Shown here: positions 33,543 through 43,118 of the stretch, in pieces
How positions within the stretch are numbered: the first letter of the stretch is position 1
Layout of the letters: each line of letters opens with the position of its first letter
Assembly: GCA_027493615.1 (NCBI GenBank)
Contig: JAOSKK010000007.1
Coordinates: 62,001 to 126,000 of the forward strand
Direction of reading: 5' to 3'
From: Verrucomicrobiota bacterium
Lineage (GTDB): Bacteria; Verrucomicrobiota; Verrucomicrobiia; Limisphaerales; J093
DNA: 64,000 nucleotides
Notes under the pieces: generated by a model
The model's database searches: none
The model's input: the letters and a program-made list of their open reading frames with translations, nothing else
What the model was told of the DNA's origin: nothing
Translations under genes and position numbers: made by a program

Positions 33543-35060
33543 ATGCCCAACTTGCCCGCCTCCGATCCGCCTCCGGCTTGCGCCCCCGATGCGTCCGCAC
33601 CCAGGCTGGTGCGCGGCCTGGGTCTCCTGGACTCAGCCATGCTCGTGGCGGGGTCCATGATCGGTTCGGGCATCTTCATTGTCTCGGCCGACATGGCACG
33701 TCAGGTGGGCAGCGCCGGCTGGCTCCTGATGGTCTGGCTCCTGACGGGCGGGCTGACGCTGATCGCGGCCCTGAGCTACGGTGAACTGGCGGCGATGATG
33801 CCGCGGGCCGGAGGCCAGTACGTGTATCTGCGCGAGGCCTACGGACCGCTGTGGGGCTTTCTCTACGGCTGGACGCTGTTTCTGGTGATCCAGACCGGGA
33901 CCATCGCCGCTGTGGCGGTGGCGTTCGCCAAGTTCCTGGGTGTGCTCCTGCCGCAGTTGTCCGAAACGCACGTGCTGATCCAGGCCGGGCGCTTCAAGCT
34001 CACGCCGGCCACGCTGGTCGCCATCGGGGTGTTGATCCTGCTCACGTGGTCCAACACCACCGGCTTGCGGACGGGGAAGATCGTGCAAAACGTGTTCACC
34101 CTCACCAAGATCGTCGCCCTCGCGGCCTTGATCACGGTCGGGTTGGTCCTCGGCTCGAACCAACCGGCGATCGAGGCGAATTTCCGGGACTGGTGGACGG
34201 CGACCGCGGCCCAGACCGTCCCCGGTAATGACGGCACGTTCGTGAAGTCCGTGGTGCCCCTGGGTGCCCTCGGCTTGTTGATCGCCCTGGGGACCGCCAT
34301 GGTGGGCTCCCTGTTCTCCGCCGATGCCTGGAACAACCTCACCTTCACGGCCGGGGAGGTGAAGGATCCCCGGCGCACGCTGCCGCTCAGCCTCGTCGTG
34401 GGCGTGGGGTTGGTTTGCGCGCTCTACTTCCTGGCCAACCTCGCCTACCTGGTCACGTTGCCGCTGGCCGGGGATCCGGCGGGAGCCACCGCCTTGGAAC
34501 GGGGCATTCAGTTCGCCAGGAACGACCGGGTGGCGACGGCCGCCATGGAGGTGATTCTCGGGAACAAGGCAGCCGTCGTCATGGCGGTGCTGGTCCTGAT
34601 CTCAACCTTCGGCTGCATCAACGGCATGGTGCTGGCGGGGGCCCGCGTCTACTACGCCATGGCACAGGATGGCCTGTTCTTCCGACGGGTCGGAGCGCTG
34701 AATGCGCAGGGCGTTCCCCGGAACGGCCTGGTGGTCCAGTGCATCTGGGCGTCTGCGCTCACGTTGTCCGGCACTTACGGCGATCTCCTGGATTACGTCA
34801 TCTTCGCGGTCCTGATCTTCTACGGCCTGACCATCGCGGGTCTGTTCGTGCTGCGGCACAAGCGACCGGACGCGGATCGACCCTATCGCGCGGTGGGCTA
34901 TCCCGTGTTGCCCGCGCTCTACGTGGTGGCGGCGAGCCTGATCGCGCTGGATCTCCTGGTGGCTGCCAAGACACGCGGCAATACCTGGCCGGGCATGCTG
35001 ATCGTCCTGGCCGGAGTGCCGGTTTACTGGCTCTGGCGCTGGCGAACCAAGGCGGGTTAA
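33543..35060 (+). CDS. APC-family amino acid permease
   Basis: GLLDSAMLVAGSMIGSGIFIVSADMARQVGSAGWLLMVWLLTGGLTLIAALSYGELAAMMPRAGGQYVYLREAYGPLWGFLYGW; multiple TM segments. Confidence 0.94.
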   Translation: MPNLPASDPPPACAPDASAPRLVRGLGLLDSAMLVAGSMIGSGIFIVSADMARQVGSAGWLLMVWLLTGGLTLIAALSYGELAAMMPRAGGQYVYLREAYGPLWGFLYGWTLFLVIQTGTIAAVAVAFAKFLGVLLPQLSETHVLIQAGRFKLTPATLVAIGVLILLTWSNTTGLRTGKIVQNVFTLTKIVALAALITVGLVLGSNQPAIEANFRDWWTATAAQTVPGNDGTFVKSVVPLGALGLLIALGTAMVGSLFSADAWNNLTFTAGEVKDPRRTLPLSLVVGVGLVCALYFLANLAYLVTLPLAGDPAGATALERGIQFARNDRVATAAMEVILGNKAAVVMAVLVLISTFGCINGMVLAGARVYYAMAQDGLFFRRVGALNAQGVPRNGLVVQCIWASALTLSGTYGDLLDYVIFAVLIFYGLTIAGLFVLRHKRPDADRPYRAVGYPVLPALYVVAASLIALDLLVAAKTRGNTWPGMLIVLAGVPVYWLWRWRTKAG

Positions 35061-35084
35061 CGCGGCGGCTCCGAAGGGCCCGCG

Positions 35085-35598
35085 TCATGGGGGGGGCACT
35101 CCCGGCGGCGGACCCGGAGGCACACCCGGGGGCTGCCTGGTTCCTGGCCGCGACGAGACCGGGGTCCCTGGCCATCGCCCCAACGTCCCGGGGACGTTCG
35201 CCCGGAGGCCCAAGATGGCGCTCGTTCTGAATGAGCTCGGCTTTCTGGCGCTGTTCCGGGGTGAGCTCAGAGTCGATGGCCTGGCGCACGCGCTCCATTT
35301 CCTCCTTGAACTTCGGCGCCAGCGGATCCCAGAGCTCGCGCATCCGCTGCTGGCTCTCGCGCAGATGCTGGTCAATGCGCTGCTTTTGCTCGTCGCTGAG
35401 CCCGAGCCGGTCGCCGATGCGCCGCATGAAATCCATGCGCGGCCCGACCCAGGGGCCGGGCGGTCCCCCCGGGGCACGCTGGGGAGGCCGGAGCTCGGTC
35501 TTGGCCCGGTAGAGCTGCACCCCCATCGCACCGGAGAGAACGCCCGCGGCGAAGATGACGACGGCCGCACTGATGGCTTTCCAAGGGAACAACGTCAA
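35085..35598 (-). CDS. Spy/CpxP-like periplasmic protein, possible C-terminal frameshift
   Basis: AISAAVVIFAAGVLSGAMGVQLYRAKTEL...MDFMRRIGDRLGLSDEQKQRIDQHLRESQQRMRELWDPLAPKFKEEMERVRQAIDSELTPEQRQKAELIQ; Pro-rich tail GVPPGPPPGVPPP in the alternate frame. Confidence 0.75.
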
Positions 35599-35858
35599 TC
35601 TCCCGGTTCAGTGAGCGCGGCGTAGACCGTGCTCTCGAGGGCCTCGCCCAACGGTGCCTCCTGCTTCCCCAGGCTGCCGGAAGCGAACGTGAGCACGCTC
35701 AGCACCAGGGTGATGCCCAAACACGGCGCCGCGGCGCGCCACAACATGCCCGCCCAGGCCGTCCAGGAATCCGTCGCCGGCAGATCGGCCAGCCGGGCCA
35801 TGATCCGCCGCTCGAAGGCGTAAGGCACGTGATCATTCGGCGGCGTCGCCCGCGCCAC
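35595..35858 (-). CDS. Small single-TM protein between sigma factor and Spy-like gene (possible anti-sigma)
   Basis: MARATPPNDHVPYAFERRIMARLADLPATDSWTAWAGMLWRAAAPCLGITLVLSVLTFASGSLG...; overlaps the next CDS start. Confidence 0.6.
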   Translation of the reverse strand: MARATPPNDHVPYAFERRIMARLADLPATDSWTAWAGMLWRAAAPCLGITLVLSVLTFASGSLGKQEAPLGEALESTVYAALTEPGD

Positions 35859-35934
35859 GGCGATCAGCTTTTTTCTGGAGTTGGTCCACTTTCATAGCGC
35901 CTGGGCAAGGAGACGAGGTCCCTCCCGGGACGGG

Positions 35935-36510
35935 TTACACGTATTCATCCGGCTTCAGCCGCTGGAGGCACTTTCGCATCTCCTGCCGCGCCCGGAAAGC
36001 CCGGACTTTGACCAGGGGCACCGACCACCCGGTCAGCGCGGCGATCTCTTTCACACTGCGCTCCTCGATCTCGAGGAGCGTGATGATGAGCCGGGCCTTG
36101 GGGGACAGCATCTCGAGGAGCCGCTGCACGAGCGCCCGCGCCGCGTCAGCGTCTTCCGGAGCACTGGCCGGCTCGGCCACGAACCGGTCCAGCCAGTCCT
36201 CCTCCGCGTCGGTGAGATCCGCGAAGCGGTGTTCCCGGCTCCGGCGATGGGCCCGCAGGAAGTCGTAGCACGTCCGCACACCCAGCCGCATCAACCAGTG
36301 TTCGAACGGGGCCTCCCCGCGATAGGTTTCCAGCCGCTGGTACGCCTTGATAAAGATCTCCTGGACGATGTCCTCGACCTCCTCTTCGCGGCGGGCGTAA
36401 CGGCGCGCCATGGCGAACACGCGGGGCTGGTACTCACGCACCAGTTCCTCGAACGCCGCCGTGTCGCCCGCGCGAACGGCCGCCACCAGCTCGCTGTCCG
36501 TACGTTCCAC
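35935..36510 (-). CDS. ECF-type RNA polymerase sigma factor
   Basis: ERTDSELVAAVRAGDTAAFEELVREYQPRVFAMARRYARREEEVEDIVQEIFIKAYQRLETYRGEAPFEHWLMRLGVRTCYDFLR...LEIEERSVKEIAALTGWSVPLVKVRAFRARQEMRKCLQ; GTG start likely. Confidence 0.92.
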   Translation of the reverse strand: MERTDSELVAAVRAGDTAAFEELVREYQPRVFAMARRYARREEEVEDIVQEIFIKAYQRLETYRGEAPFEHWLMRLGVRTCYDFLRAHRRSREHRFADLTDAEEDWLDRFVAEPASAPEDADAARALVQRLLEMLSPKARLIITLLEIEERSVKEIAALTGWSVPLVKVRAFRARQEMRKCLQRLKPDEYV

Positions 36511-36840
36511 CGCGCGGAATCTGCCAGCGAACCGTCCCGGCCAAAGGGAAAGCCGCCGCTCTCCGGCGGCGGCCTTCCTTGTCCTTAACCCATTAACAAC
36601 TGAACCGAAAGCCTGGAGTCCCGCACCATTCGCTCGCAGCGCGACCCCAACCCGACCCGAAGCCTTGGATGGGACCATCGCCTGCGGCCGTTCCCGTCCT
36701 GCCCGAGGAAGGACGTTCGGCGGTTTCTGTTGGAGCGCTCAGACGTCGGCCGTTCCCAGCCGGTTACGCCCCTTTTCCTATACCTGTGGCGCAGGCTTCC
36801 CGCCTGGCGGGAACTCGCCCCCAGGAAATTTGGAACCCTG

Positions 36841-36886
36841 GAACTTCCTTTGAACTTTGAACTTTGAACTTTGCGCTTTGCGCTTC
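36841..36886. repeat. Degenerate heptad array (GAACTTT)n / (GCGCTTT)n
   Basis: CTTTGAACTTTGAACTTTGAACTTTGCGCTTTGCGCTTCC. Confidence 0.85.
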
Positions 36887-37002
36887 CCCGCAATGGAGTC
36901 GCCACTTAGCCTGCGCGCACCGCGCGGCAGCCCCGGACGCCCCGCAGACGGGAGCCGGTCCCCTTTGCAGCTCGGCGCCCAGGGCCCGGCGGTCCACAAA
37001 CC

Positions 37003-37630
37003 GTGAACCAAGCCACTCTTCGTCCTTCCCGGCCCGGCGACGAGCCGGGTGCCTACTACGTCTGCCTCAAGACCGGCGACCACGGCCGGGACGGCGAACC
37101 GTTCTACCGCGAGGACCCGGATGCACTCGGGCGCTTGTTCGTCGGCCCCTACCTCGCGTTCGAGCCGGATCTGGCCCGGATCCTGGAAGACCCGGAAGGC
37201 ATCTGCGGCTACGCGCTGGGGGCGTTCGATTCCCGCGAGTTCTACGCCCGCTACGAGCGGGAATGGCGCCCCCTCTGCACTCGATTCCCCGCGCCCGCCG
37301 GCGATCCCGCCACCTGGACCCGGAGTACAACAGGTGTATGACTGGTATCATCACCCGGACTATTTCTGCCCTGAACCCTACGACCGCTACCCGTCCCACC
37401 TGCACATCGACCTGCTCGAACGCGCTCAAGGCAGGGGTTACGGGCGACGCCTGCTCGAGGCGGTGATGGACCGGCTGCGGGAACGCGGTTCGCCCGGCGC
37501 GCATCTCGGGGTCAGCCTGCGCAACCAGCGCGCCCTGGGCTTCTACGAGCGGCTCGGCTTTCGTGAACTGGTGCGGGTGGGATCCGGACAGGATGGTTGC
37601 ATCTACCTCGGGAAGGAGCTGCAGTCATGA
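37003..37630 (+). CDS. GNAT N-acetyltransferase; frameshift near 37320
   Basis: ATLRPSRPGDEPGAYYVCLKTGDHGRDGEPFYREDPDALGRLFVGPYL... then LHIDLLERAQGRGYGRRLLEAVMDRLRERGSPGAHLGVSLRNQRALGFYERLGFREL. Confidence 0.88.
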
Positions 37631-38878
37631 CGGCCGTCCCGGCGTTTCTCCACCGCTGGGTGGTGCCCGCCCTGACGGCGCTGAGCGAGAACCCCTACCT
37701 CGCGGCCATCCGCGCCGGGATGGTGTCGGTGGTGCCGCTGACGATCATCGGCGGGCTGTTCATGGTGGTGGCGAACCTGCCGGTGCCCGGCTGGGAGGAA
37801 CGGCTGGGACCGCGTTGGTCGCAACTGCTGCAGGTGCCGGTGTCCGCCACGTTCGGTCTGCTGGCGGTCTTTGTCTGCTTTGCCATCGGCTATGACCTGG
37901 GCCGGCGGCGGCATCAGGAAGCCGTGGTCAGCGCGACGATGGCCACGCTGGTGTTTCTGCTCATCCAGGTGGACCTCGAGTCCCAAACCCTCGTGATGGA
38001 CGGCTTGGGGTCGCAAGGTCTGTTCACCGCCATCCTCATCGCGCTGATCACCGTCCGGACCCAGGAGTACTTCACGGCGCACGCGTTCGTGATCCGGCTG
38101 CCCCGGAACGTACCGCCGATCGTCTACGAATCGTTTGTGTCGCTGAGCCCGATGGCCTTCCTGGTCGCGGTGTTCTGGGGCATCCGGTTCGGCCTGGGGG
38201 TGGACATCAATCACCACGTGCAAACGGCGCTGAGCCCGCTGGTCTTCGCCCTGAACACGCTGCCCGGAATCCTGGTGTACGCGTTCCTGGTGACGCTGCT
38301 GTGGTCGGTGGGGATCAACGGCGACAACGCGATGGATGCGCTGGTGGCCGGCTTCTTCCTGCAGTATCTGGCCGCGAACGTGACGGCCCTGAGCCAGGGC
38401 CAACCACTCCCGTACATCACTGCCTACGGCTTCTTCACCGTATTCGTCAATGTCGGCGGGACCGGTGCCACGCTCGCGCTGGCCCTGATCATGTGGAACT
38501 CGAAGGAACCGGGCTTTCGCCAGGTGAGCCGGCTGTCCCTGCCCACCCAGGTCTTCCAGATCAACGAGCCCATCTTCTACGGCTTCCCCATCGTCCTGAA
38601 CCCGATCTTCATGGTCCCGTACATCCTGAATGCGCTCCTGCTGACGACGGGCACCTATCTGCTGATGGCCGCCGGCCTCCTGCAGAAACCCTTTATCAAC
38701 GTGCCCTGGACGACCCCGCCCATCCTCGGCCATTACCTGGTGACGGGCGGCGACTGGCGGGCGCCGGTTTGGGGAGTGGCGTCGATCGCCCTGGCCATGG
38801 CCGTCTATTACCCTTTTGCCAAGGTGGCCGAGCGCCAGCGACCTCCAGGCCGAGGCCGCCGGCCAGGCCCACGAATAG
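37627..38878 (+). CDS. PTS EIIC-like permease (cellobiose/lactose type), possible C-terminal frameshift
   Basis: LTALSENPYLAAIRAGMVSVVPLTIIGGLFMVVANLPV...LVTLLWSVGINGDNAMDALVAGFFLQYLAANVTA...FQINEPIFYGFPIVLNPIFMVPYI; ATGA overlap with the GNAT stop. Confidence 0.88.
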
Positions 38879-38933
38879 TCGCGGGCCCGCTCGCCAACGA
38901 AAACCCACGGTCCTTGGCGACTCGACCCGCGAC

Positions 38934-39908
38934 TCAAGCCATCCACCCCCGCGAACGATTCTGAATGGCCGGGTCCGCCAGGAGCGACCGTGTCAGCGCC
39001 ACGTTGGCTTCCACCTGAAAGTCGAACATCCCCACGCAGAGGAAATCAGCGCCACTCTCCAACGCATACCGGAAGCCGGACTCGGGCCGGATGGCACCCG
39101 CCGCCAGGATCTTGAAGGCGATCCACGGCTTCTCGACCGCGGACATCACGCGGACGGTGCGGACCGGGTCCATGTCCCAGTAGTTGTCCGCCGGGTTGTC
39201 GATCACCGGCAAATCCTGATCTGGCCGCCGGGCGGACCAGTACCGGCTGTGGTGACAGGTCTTCACGTAGAAATCCGGGTGGAAACCGCGCTGCTCGGAT
39301 TCGGTGACCACTTCGATCTGGTGCGCCCCAATCCCGCCCGGCACCCCCTGCGACTTGATGAACTCGACGCAACGACCCAACAGATCCAACCGCCCCTCCT
39401 TGAGCCAGCGGTCGCCGATCACGCCCTGCACATAAACCGCGCGGGCGCCGAACTCGATCGATTTGCGGATGTTTGTCTGCCAGTCCTCCGCGTCCGGGTG
39501 ACCTTCGGCGATCCACTGGATCCGGCCGCCGCGCTCCTTCCAGTAGCGGGCGAGGAGGTCCATGACATTCTTGCGCGGATCGGCGATGAGGGCGTTGACC
39601 CCCTGCTGTTCGAGCTTCTCCAGCGTGTCGAGCACCTTGTCCGGCGTGTTGTAGGCGCGCATCAGGCTGGGGACATAGTGGAGGTCGCGTGCGTGCGCCC
39701 AGCCGCTGAGAAGGTTGCCGCCGGAAATCAGCCGGCTCAGCGTCAGGGAGCCAATCTTCGCCGTGGGCAGCGTGCTCGCCGGCCGGGACGCTGCGGCCGT
39801 GGCCGCCCGGCCGGGGCGGCGAACGCCGGAGCGGCCGCGAGAGTGGCAACGGCCCCGGCGGCAGCGGGAGTGCGAGAGGAATTGGCGACGCGAGACGGTG
39901 TCTTTCAT
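38934..39908 (-). CDS. Exported hypothetical protein, TIM-barrel/aldo-keto-like
   Basis: MKDTVSRRQFLSHS (TAT-like); PTAKIGSLTLSRLISGGNLLSGWAHARDLHYVPSLMRAYNTPDKVLDTLEKLEQQGVNALIADPR. Confidence 0.7.
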   Translation of the reverse strand: MKDTVSRRQFLSHSRCRRGRCHSRGRSGVRRPGRAATAAASRPASTLPTAKIGSLTLSRLISGGNLLSGWAHARDLHYVPSLMRAYNTPDKVLDTLEKLEQQGVNALIADPRKNVMDLLARYWKERGGRIQWIAEGHPDAEDWQTNIRKSIEFGARAVYVQGVIGDRWLKEGRLDLLGRCVEFIKSQGVPGGIGAHQIEVVTESEQRGFHPDFYVKTCHHSRYWSARRPDQDLPVIDNPADNYWDMDPVRTVRVMSAVEKPWIAFKILAAGAIRPESGFRYALESGADFLCVGMFDFQVEANVALTRSLLADPAIQNRSRGWMA

Positions 39909-40055
39909 AGGCAGGCTCCAGGGGACCCTGATAGCGCGGGTCACAGGCCGAGTTAATCGAACTCGGGATCAACCGGCAAGCAGCTTACGCAGCGCCCGGA
40001 GGCCACGGACGCGGCCATTGCCTTCCGACCCGGTTCTCCGGTTGAATCCCGCGCC

Positions 40056-41360
40056 GTGAAGATCCTGGTCATCGGCGGGGGCGGCCGCGAACACGCCCTG
40101 GTGTGGAAGCTGGCGCAGTCCGCGCATGTCACCCGAATGTGGTGCGCCCCCGGCAACGCCGGCATCGCGGACGAACGCCTCGCCCGGAACCACGCTCCGG
40201 TCGAATGCGTGCCCACGGGCGCCGAGGACCTCGAAGGCTTGCTCGCCTTCGCGCGGGAACAGCGTCCGGACCTGACCGTGGTGGGCCCGGACAATCCCCT
40301 CGCCCTCGGCGTGGTCGACCAGTTCGCGGCGGAAGGCTTGCGGGCGTGGGGGCCGACGCAGCAGGCGGCCCGGTTCGAATCTTCGAAGGCCTTTGCCCAG
40401 GAGTTCATGGAGCGCCACCACATCCCGGCGCCGAAGGGCGGCGTCTTCACGGACGCGCGGGCGGCTTCACGGTTCGCCGCCACGTTCGGCGGACGTTGCG
40501 CGGTGAAGGCCGACGGGCTGGCGCTGGGCAAGGGGGTGTTGATCTGCCGCGACATGGCGCAGGCCGACAGCGCCATCGAGGACCTGCTCGTGAACCGAAC
40601 CCTCGGCCCCGCGGGCGCGCGGATCGTGATCCAGGAACTGCTCGAGGGCACCGAGGTCTCGCTGCATGCGCTGTGCGATGGCCGCACGGCCAAGCTCTTC
40701 CCCACGTCGCAAGATCACAAGCGGGCTCGGGACCAGGATCAAGGTCCCAACACGGGCGGCATGGGGACGTATTCGCCCACGCCGTTTCTGACCGATGCCC
40801 ACCTGGGAATGGCGTATCGAGACATCCTCGAACCCTGGCTGCGGGGGTGCGCGGCGGAGGGGATCGATTTCCGCGGGCTGTTGTACCCGGGGCTGATGCT
40901 GACCAAGGACGGTCCCAAGGTGCTCGAGTTTAACGCGCGGTTTGGCGACCCTGAGACCCAGGTCTACCTGCCGCGGCTCGAGAACGACCTCGCCGAACTA
41001 CTCGAAGCGAGCGCGACCGGCCAGTTGGGTCCCCTGGTCCTCCGGTGGCGCGACGTGGCTTCGGTCTGCGTGGTGATGGCCTCCGCGGGTTATCCGGGGC
41101 CGTACGCCAAAGGCAAGTTGATCACCGGACTGGTCGAGGCGGCACGACTGCCCAATGTGAAGGTGTTCCATGCGGGCACCCATCGGGCCGCGGATGGGGT
41201 GGTGACCAGCGGGGGGCGCGTACTGGGGGTCACGGCCTGGGCGGCAGACCTGCGCCAGGCCCGGGAAGCGGCCTATGCGGCAGTGGAATGCATCCGCTTC
41301 GAAGGCGCCCATTACCGCCGCGACATCGGACACAAGGCGCTGCGAAACCCGGGGCCGTAA
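40056..41360 (+). CDS. purD: Phosphoribosylamine-glycine ligase
   Basis: MKILVIGGGGREHALVWKLAQSAHVTRMWCAPGNAGIADE; DQDQGPNTGGMGTYSPTPFLTD; LNARFGDPETQVYLPRLENDL. Confidence 0.97.
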   Translation: MKILVIGGGGREHALVWKLAQSAHVTRMWCAPGNAGIADERLARNHAPVECVPTGAEDLEGLLAFAREQRPDLTVVGPDNPLALGVVDQFAAEGLRAWGPTQQAARFESSKAFAQEFMERHHIPAPKGGVFTDARAASRFAATFGGRCAVKADGLALGKGVLICRDMAQADSAIEDLLVNRTLGPAGARIVIQELLEGTEVSLHALCDGRTAKLFPTSQDHKRARDQDQGPNTGGMGTYSPTPFLTDAHLGMAYRDILEPWLRGCAAEGIDFRGLLYPGLMLTKDGPKVLEFNARFGDPETQVYLPRLENDLAELLEASATGQLGPLVLRWRDVASVCVVMASAGYPGPYAKGKLITGLVEAARLPNVKVFHAGTHRAADGVVTSGGRVLGVTAWAADLRQAREAAYAAVECIRFEGAHYRRDIGHKALRNPGP

Positions 41361-41390
41361 GGTCCTGCCCATGAACCGCCCGACCCGTCA

Positions 41391-41465
41391 CTCCCCAATC
41401 CCCGATGTTCGTAATCGGTGGAGGGACGCCCCGTCTTGGATTCTCCGCCGATTACGAATACTGGC
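41391..41465. repeat. Palindromic repeat family P, copy 3, ~30 bp after the purD stop
   Basis: ctccccaatccccgatgttcgtaatcggtggaggg...tctccgccgattacgaata. Confidence 0.8.
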
Positions 41466-41662
41466 AAATTGTTCCAAAGAGCCAATGTTTTGGCCATGTG
41501 CCTGGAAGTGGTGCCTTTTGGTGCCCGATTTCCAGTCCCGTCAGAGGGCCGCTTAGAGCCTGAAAGCCGTCTGCTCGCTAACCTTGCGTCTGCTTTCTGG
41601 TCGGGTCTGAACGACCCAGGTGAGCGCCTGCTCCGGGGTGAGCAGAGGAGGGTGTCGTGCCC

Positions 41663-41713
41663 TTCAGGCTCATAACCTGAAGGTCGTAGGTTCAAATCCT
41701 ACCCCCGCAACCA
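41663..41713 (+). tRNA. 3' half of a tRNA-Met (CAT anticodon arm + T arm + CCA); no matching 5' half
   Basis: TTCAGG-CTCATAA-CCTGAA, GTAGG-TTCAAAT-CCTAC, CCCCGCA-ACCA; upstream lacks TGCGGGG acceptor strand and D-arm spacing. Confidence 0.65.
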
Positions 41714-41718
41714 ATTTC

Positions 41719-41749
41719 AAGCCCCTGCAAGCCTGGCTCGCAGGGGCTT
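41719..41749 (+). terminator. Hairpin immediately after the tRNA 3' half
   Basis: AAGCCCCTGC-aagcctggctc-GCAGGGGCTT, then TAGTTGTTTTCG. Confidence 0.75.
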
Positions 41750-42175
41750 AGTTGTTTTCGTCGCCGAAGTCGCAATCCCCTGCAATCCCCGGTGATTTCG
41801 GGCATTCCTATGCTCGATTACCAAACATTTGCCAAACAGTTTGGCGCCCGGAGACGGCCGGACGAGGGCGGGTTCAAGTCCGCCCGCGAGAACAGGTCGA
41901 GAAGCCGGCCGACCTGTAGGAACGAGGAAACGCCGCCAACAAGGCGCTGCGGCAGCGTCTCGCCTGGTGCCTCGGCGCGAGGAGCAGGTTTCCAGGGTTG
42001 CCTCCCCTCCCGGGAGTCTTCACAGCCCCCGTCCGGCAACGAAGCCCAGAAGAGTTCGATCTCATTCTTCCCTATGGAACTCGACCGCGCGCCCCGGACT
42101 GTTGACCAGGGTGGCGGGCCTGCCGTTGGGAAGGGACCCGCATCCGGCTCGCCACGGATTTGTGGTTCTACCCGT

Positions 42176-43096
42176 CTAGCGCCGCAGCCGGAAGAAGGCT
42201 GGAGCATCACTGCGTGGCAGGCGGATGGCATTGGCGCTCACGCCCGGCACCGCTTCCCACGTGGGTTGACCCAAGGCCGGACTGCGTTCCAGCGTGTAGC
42301 CGGTCCAGACCGTGGCCCAACTCAGGACAATTTCCTCCCCCTCGCGCCGCGTCGCCAGCTCCGGCCGCGCCGGCTCGCCCGCCTGAATTGCTTTCTCCGG
42401 CTCCGGATGAATGGCCACTCCCAGCAACTCCAACCTGCCCCAAGGAGGATCCCACTCAAACTCCCATGTCCATTTCAGCCTAATCCACCCCAAGTGCCAG
42501 CCGTCGGCGCGTTGCAGCCGCATGCCGAAGAAGCCTTCTTGGGGCTGCGCAAAGACATCAGGTTTCAAGAACCCCATTGTCCCACCGCCCCAGCAGATAC
42601 CATCGTCCGGCGGGCAGGGGTAGCTCCGGCTGATGCGAGACACAATCCCCACGCCCAAGGCTTCCAAGGCAAACGTGGAACAGGCGCCGCCCCAGCACCA
42701 GTAGGGCTTGGCGAGAGCCGGCGGGTCCGGCTCGATGATCTGCCCGACCGCCAGCTTCGGGTCGAGCATGGAGATGTTGCCCGGCCCCCAAGTCCGCACG
42801 TACAACTGCACATGCGCCTCCGGGTAGTACGCCTCAATCTCGTCGTCCTGGTAGTACCAACCCCCAGGTCTCCCCTCGAAATCCGGGTAGTCTATGCGGT
42901 GCTCCGCCCGATTCCGTTCGTGGCTGAACTCCGCCACGCCGTCCCCGTCCAAGTCCACCGGTTGCGCCCAGTAGTTTGTGACAAAACAGGTGGCGTACGG
43001 CGGGGTATAGATCGGCAACGGGGCACAGGGCCGGTCGGCGGCGGACGTGGCCCAAGCCAGCATCAGCGCTGCGGTGATGAGGATTCGCGTCTTCAT
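42176..43096 (-). CDS. Secreted hypothetical protein
   Basis: MKTRILITAALMLAWATSAADRPCAPLPIYTPPYATCFVTNYWAQPVDLDGDGVAEF...; signal peptide. Confidence 0.7.
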   Translation of the reverse strand: MKTRILITAALMLAWATSAADRPCAPLPIYTPPYATCFVTNYWAQPVDLDGDGVAEFSHERNRAEHRIDYPDFEGRPGGWYYQDDEIEAYYPEAHVQLYVRTWGPGNISMLDPKLAVGQIIEPDPPALAKPYWCWGGACSTFALEALGVGIVSRISRSYPCPPDDGICWGGGTMGFLKPDVFAQPQEGFFGMRLQRADGWHLGWIRLKWTWEFEWDPPWGRLELLGVAIHPEPEKAIQAGEPARPELATRREGEEIVLSWATVWTGYTLERSPALGQPTWEAVPGVSANAIRLPRSDAPAFFRLRR

Positions 43097-43118
43097 AGCT
43101 TCGCTCCTTTCGAACTGA

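Noticed and set aside
36551-36572. GCCGCCG-ctctc-CGGCGGC hairpin as a regulatory RNA
   Set aside because: Short GC hairpin upstream of the sigma factor; could be an ordinary terminator or a degenerate repeat; no further support.
41637-41713. Complete tRNA-Met gene
   Set aside because: A 77 nt window would start GGTGAGC, which does not pair with CCCCGCA; D-arm spacing is wrong. Only the 3' half is supported.
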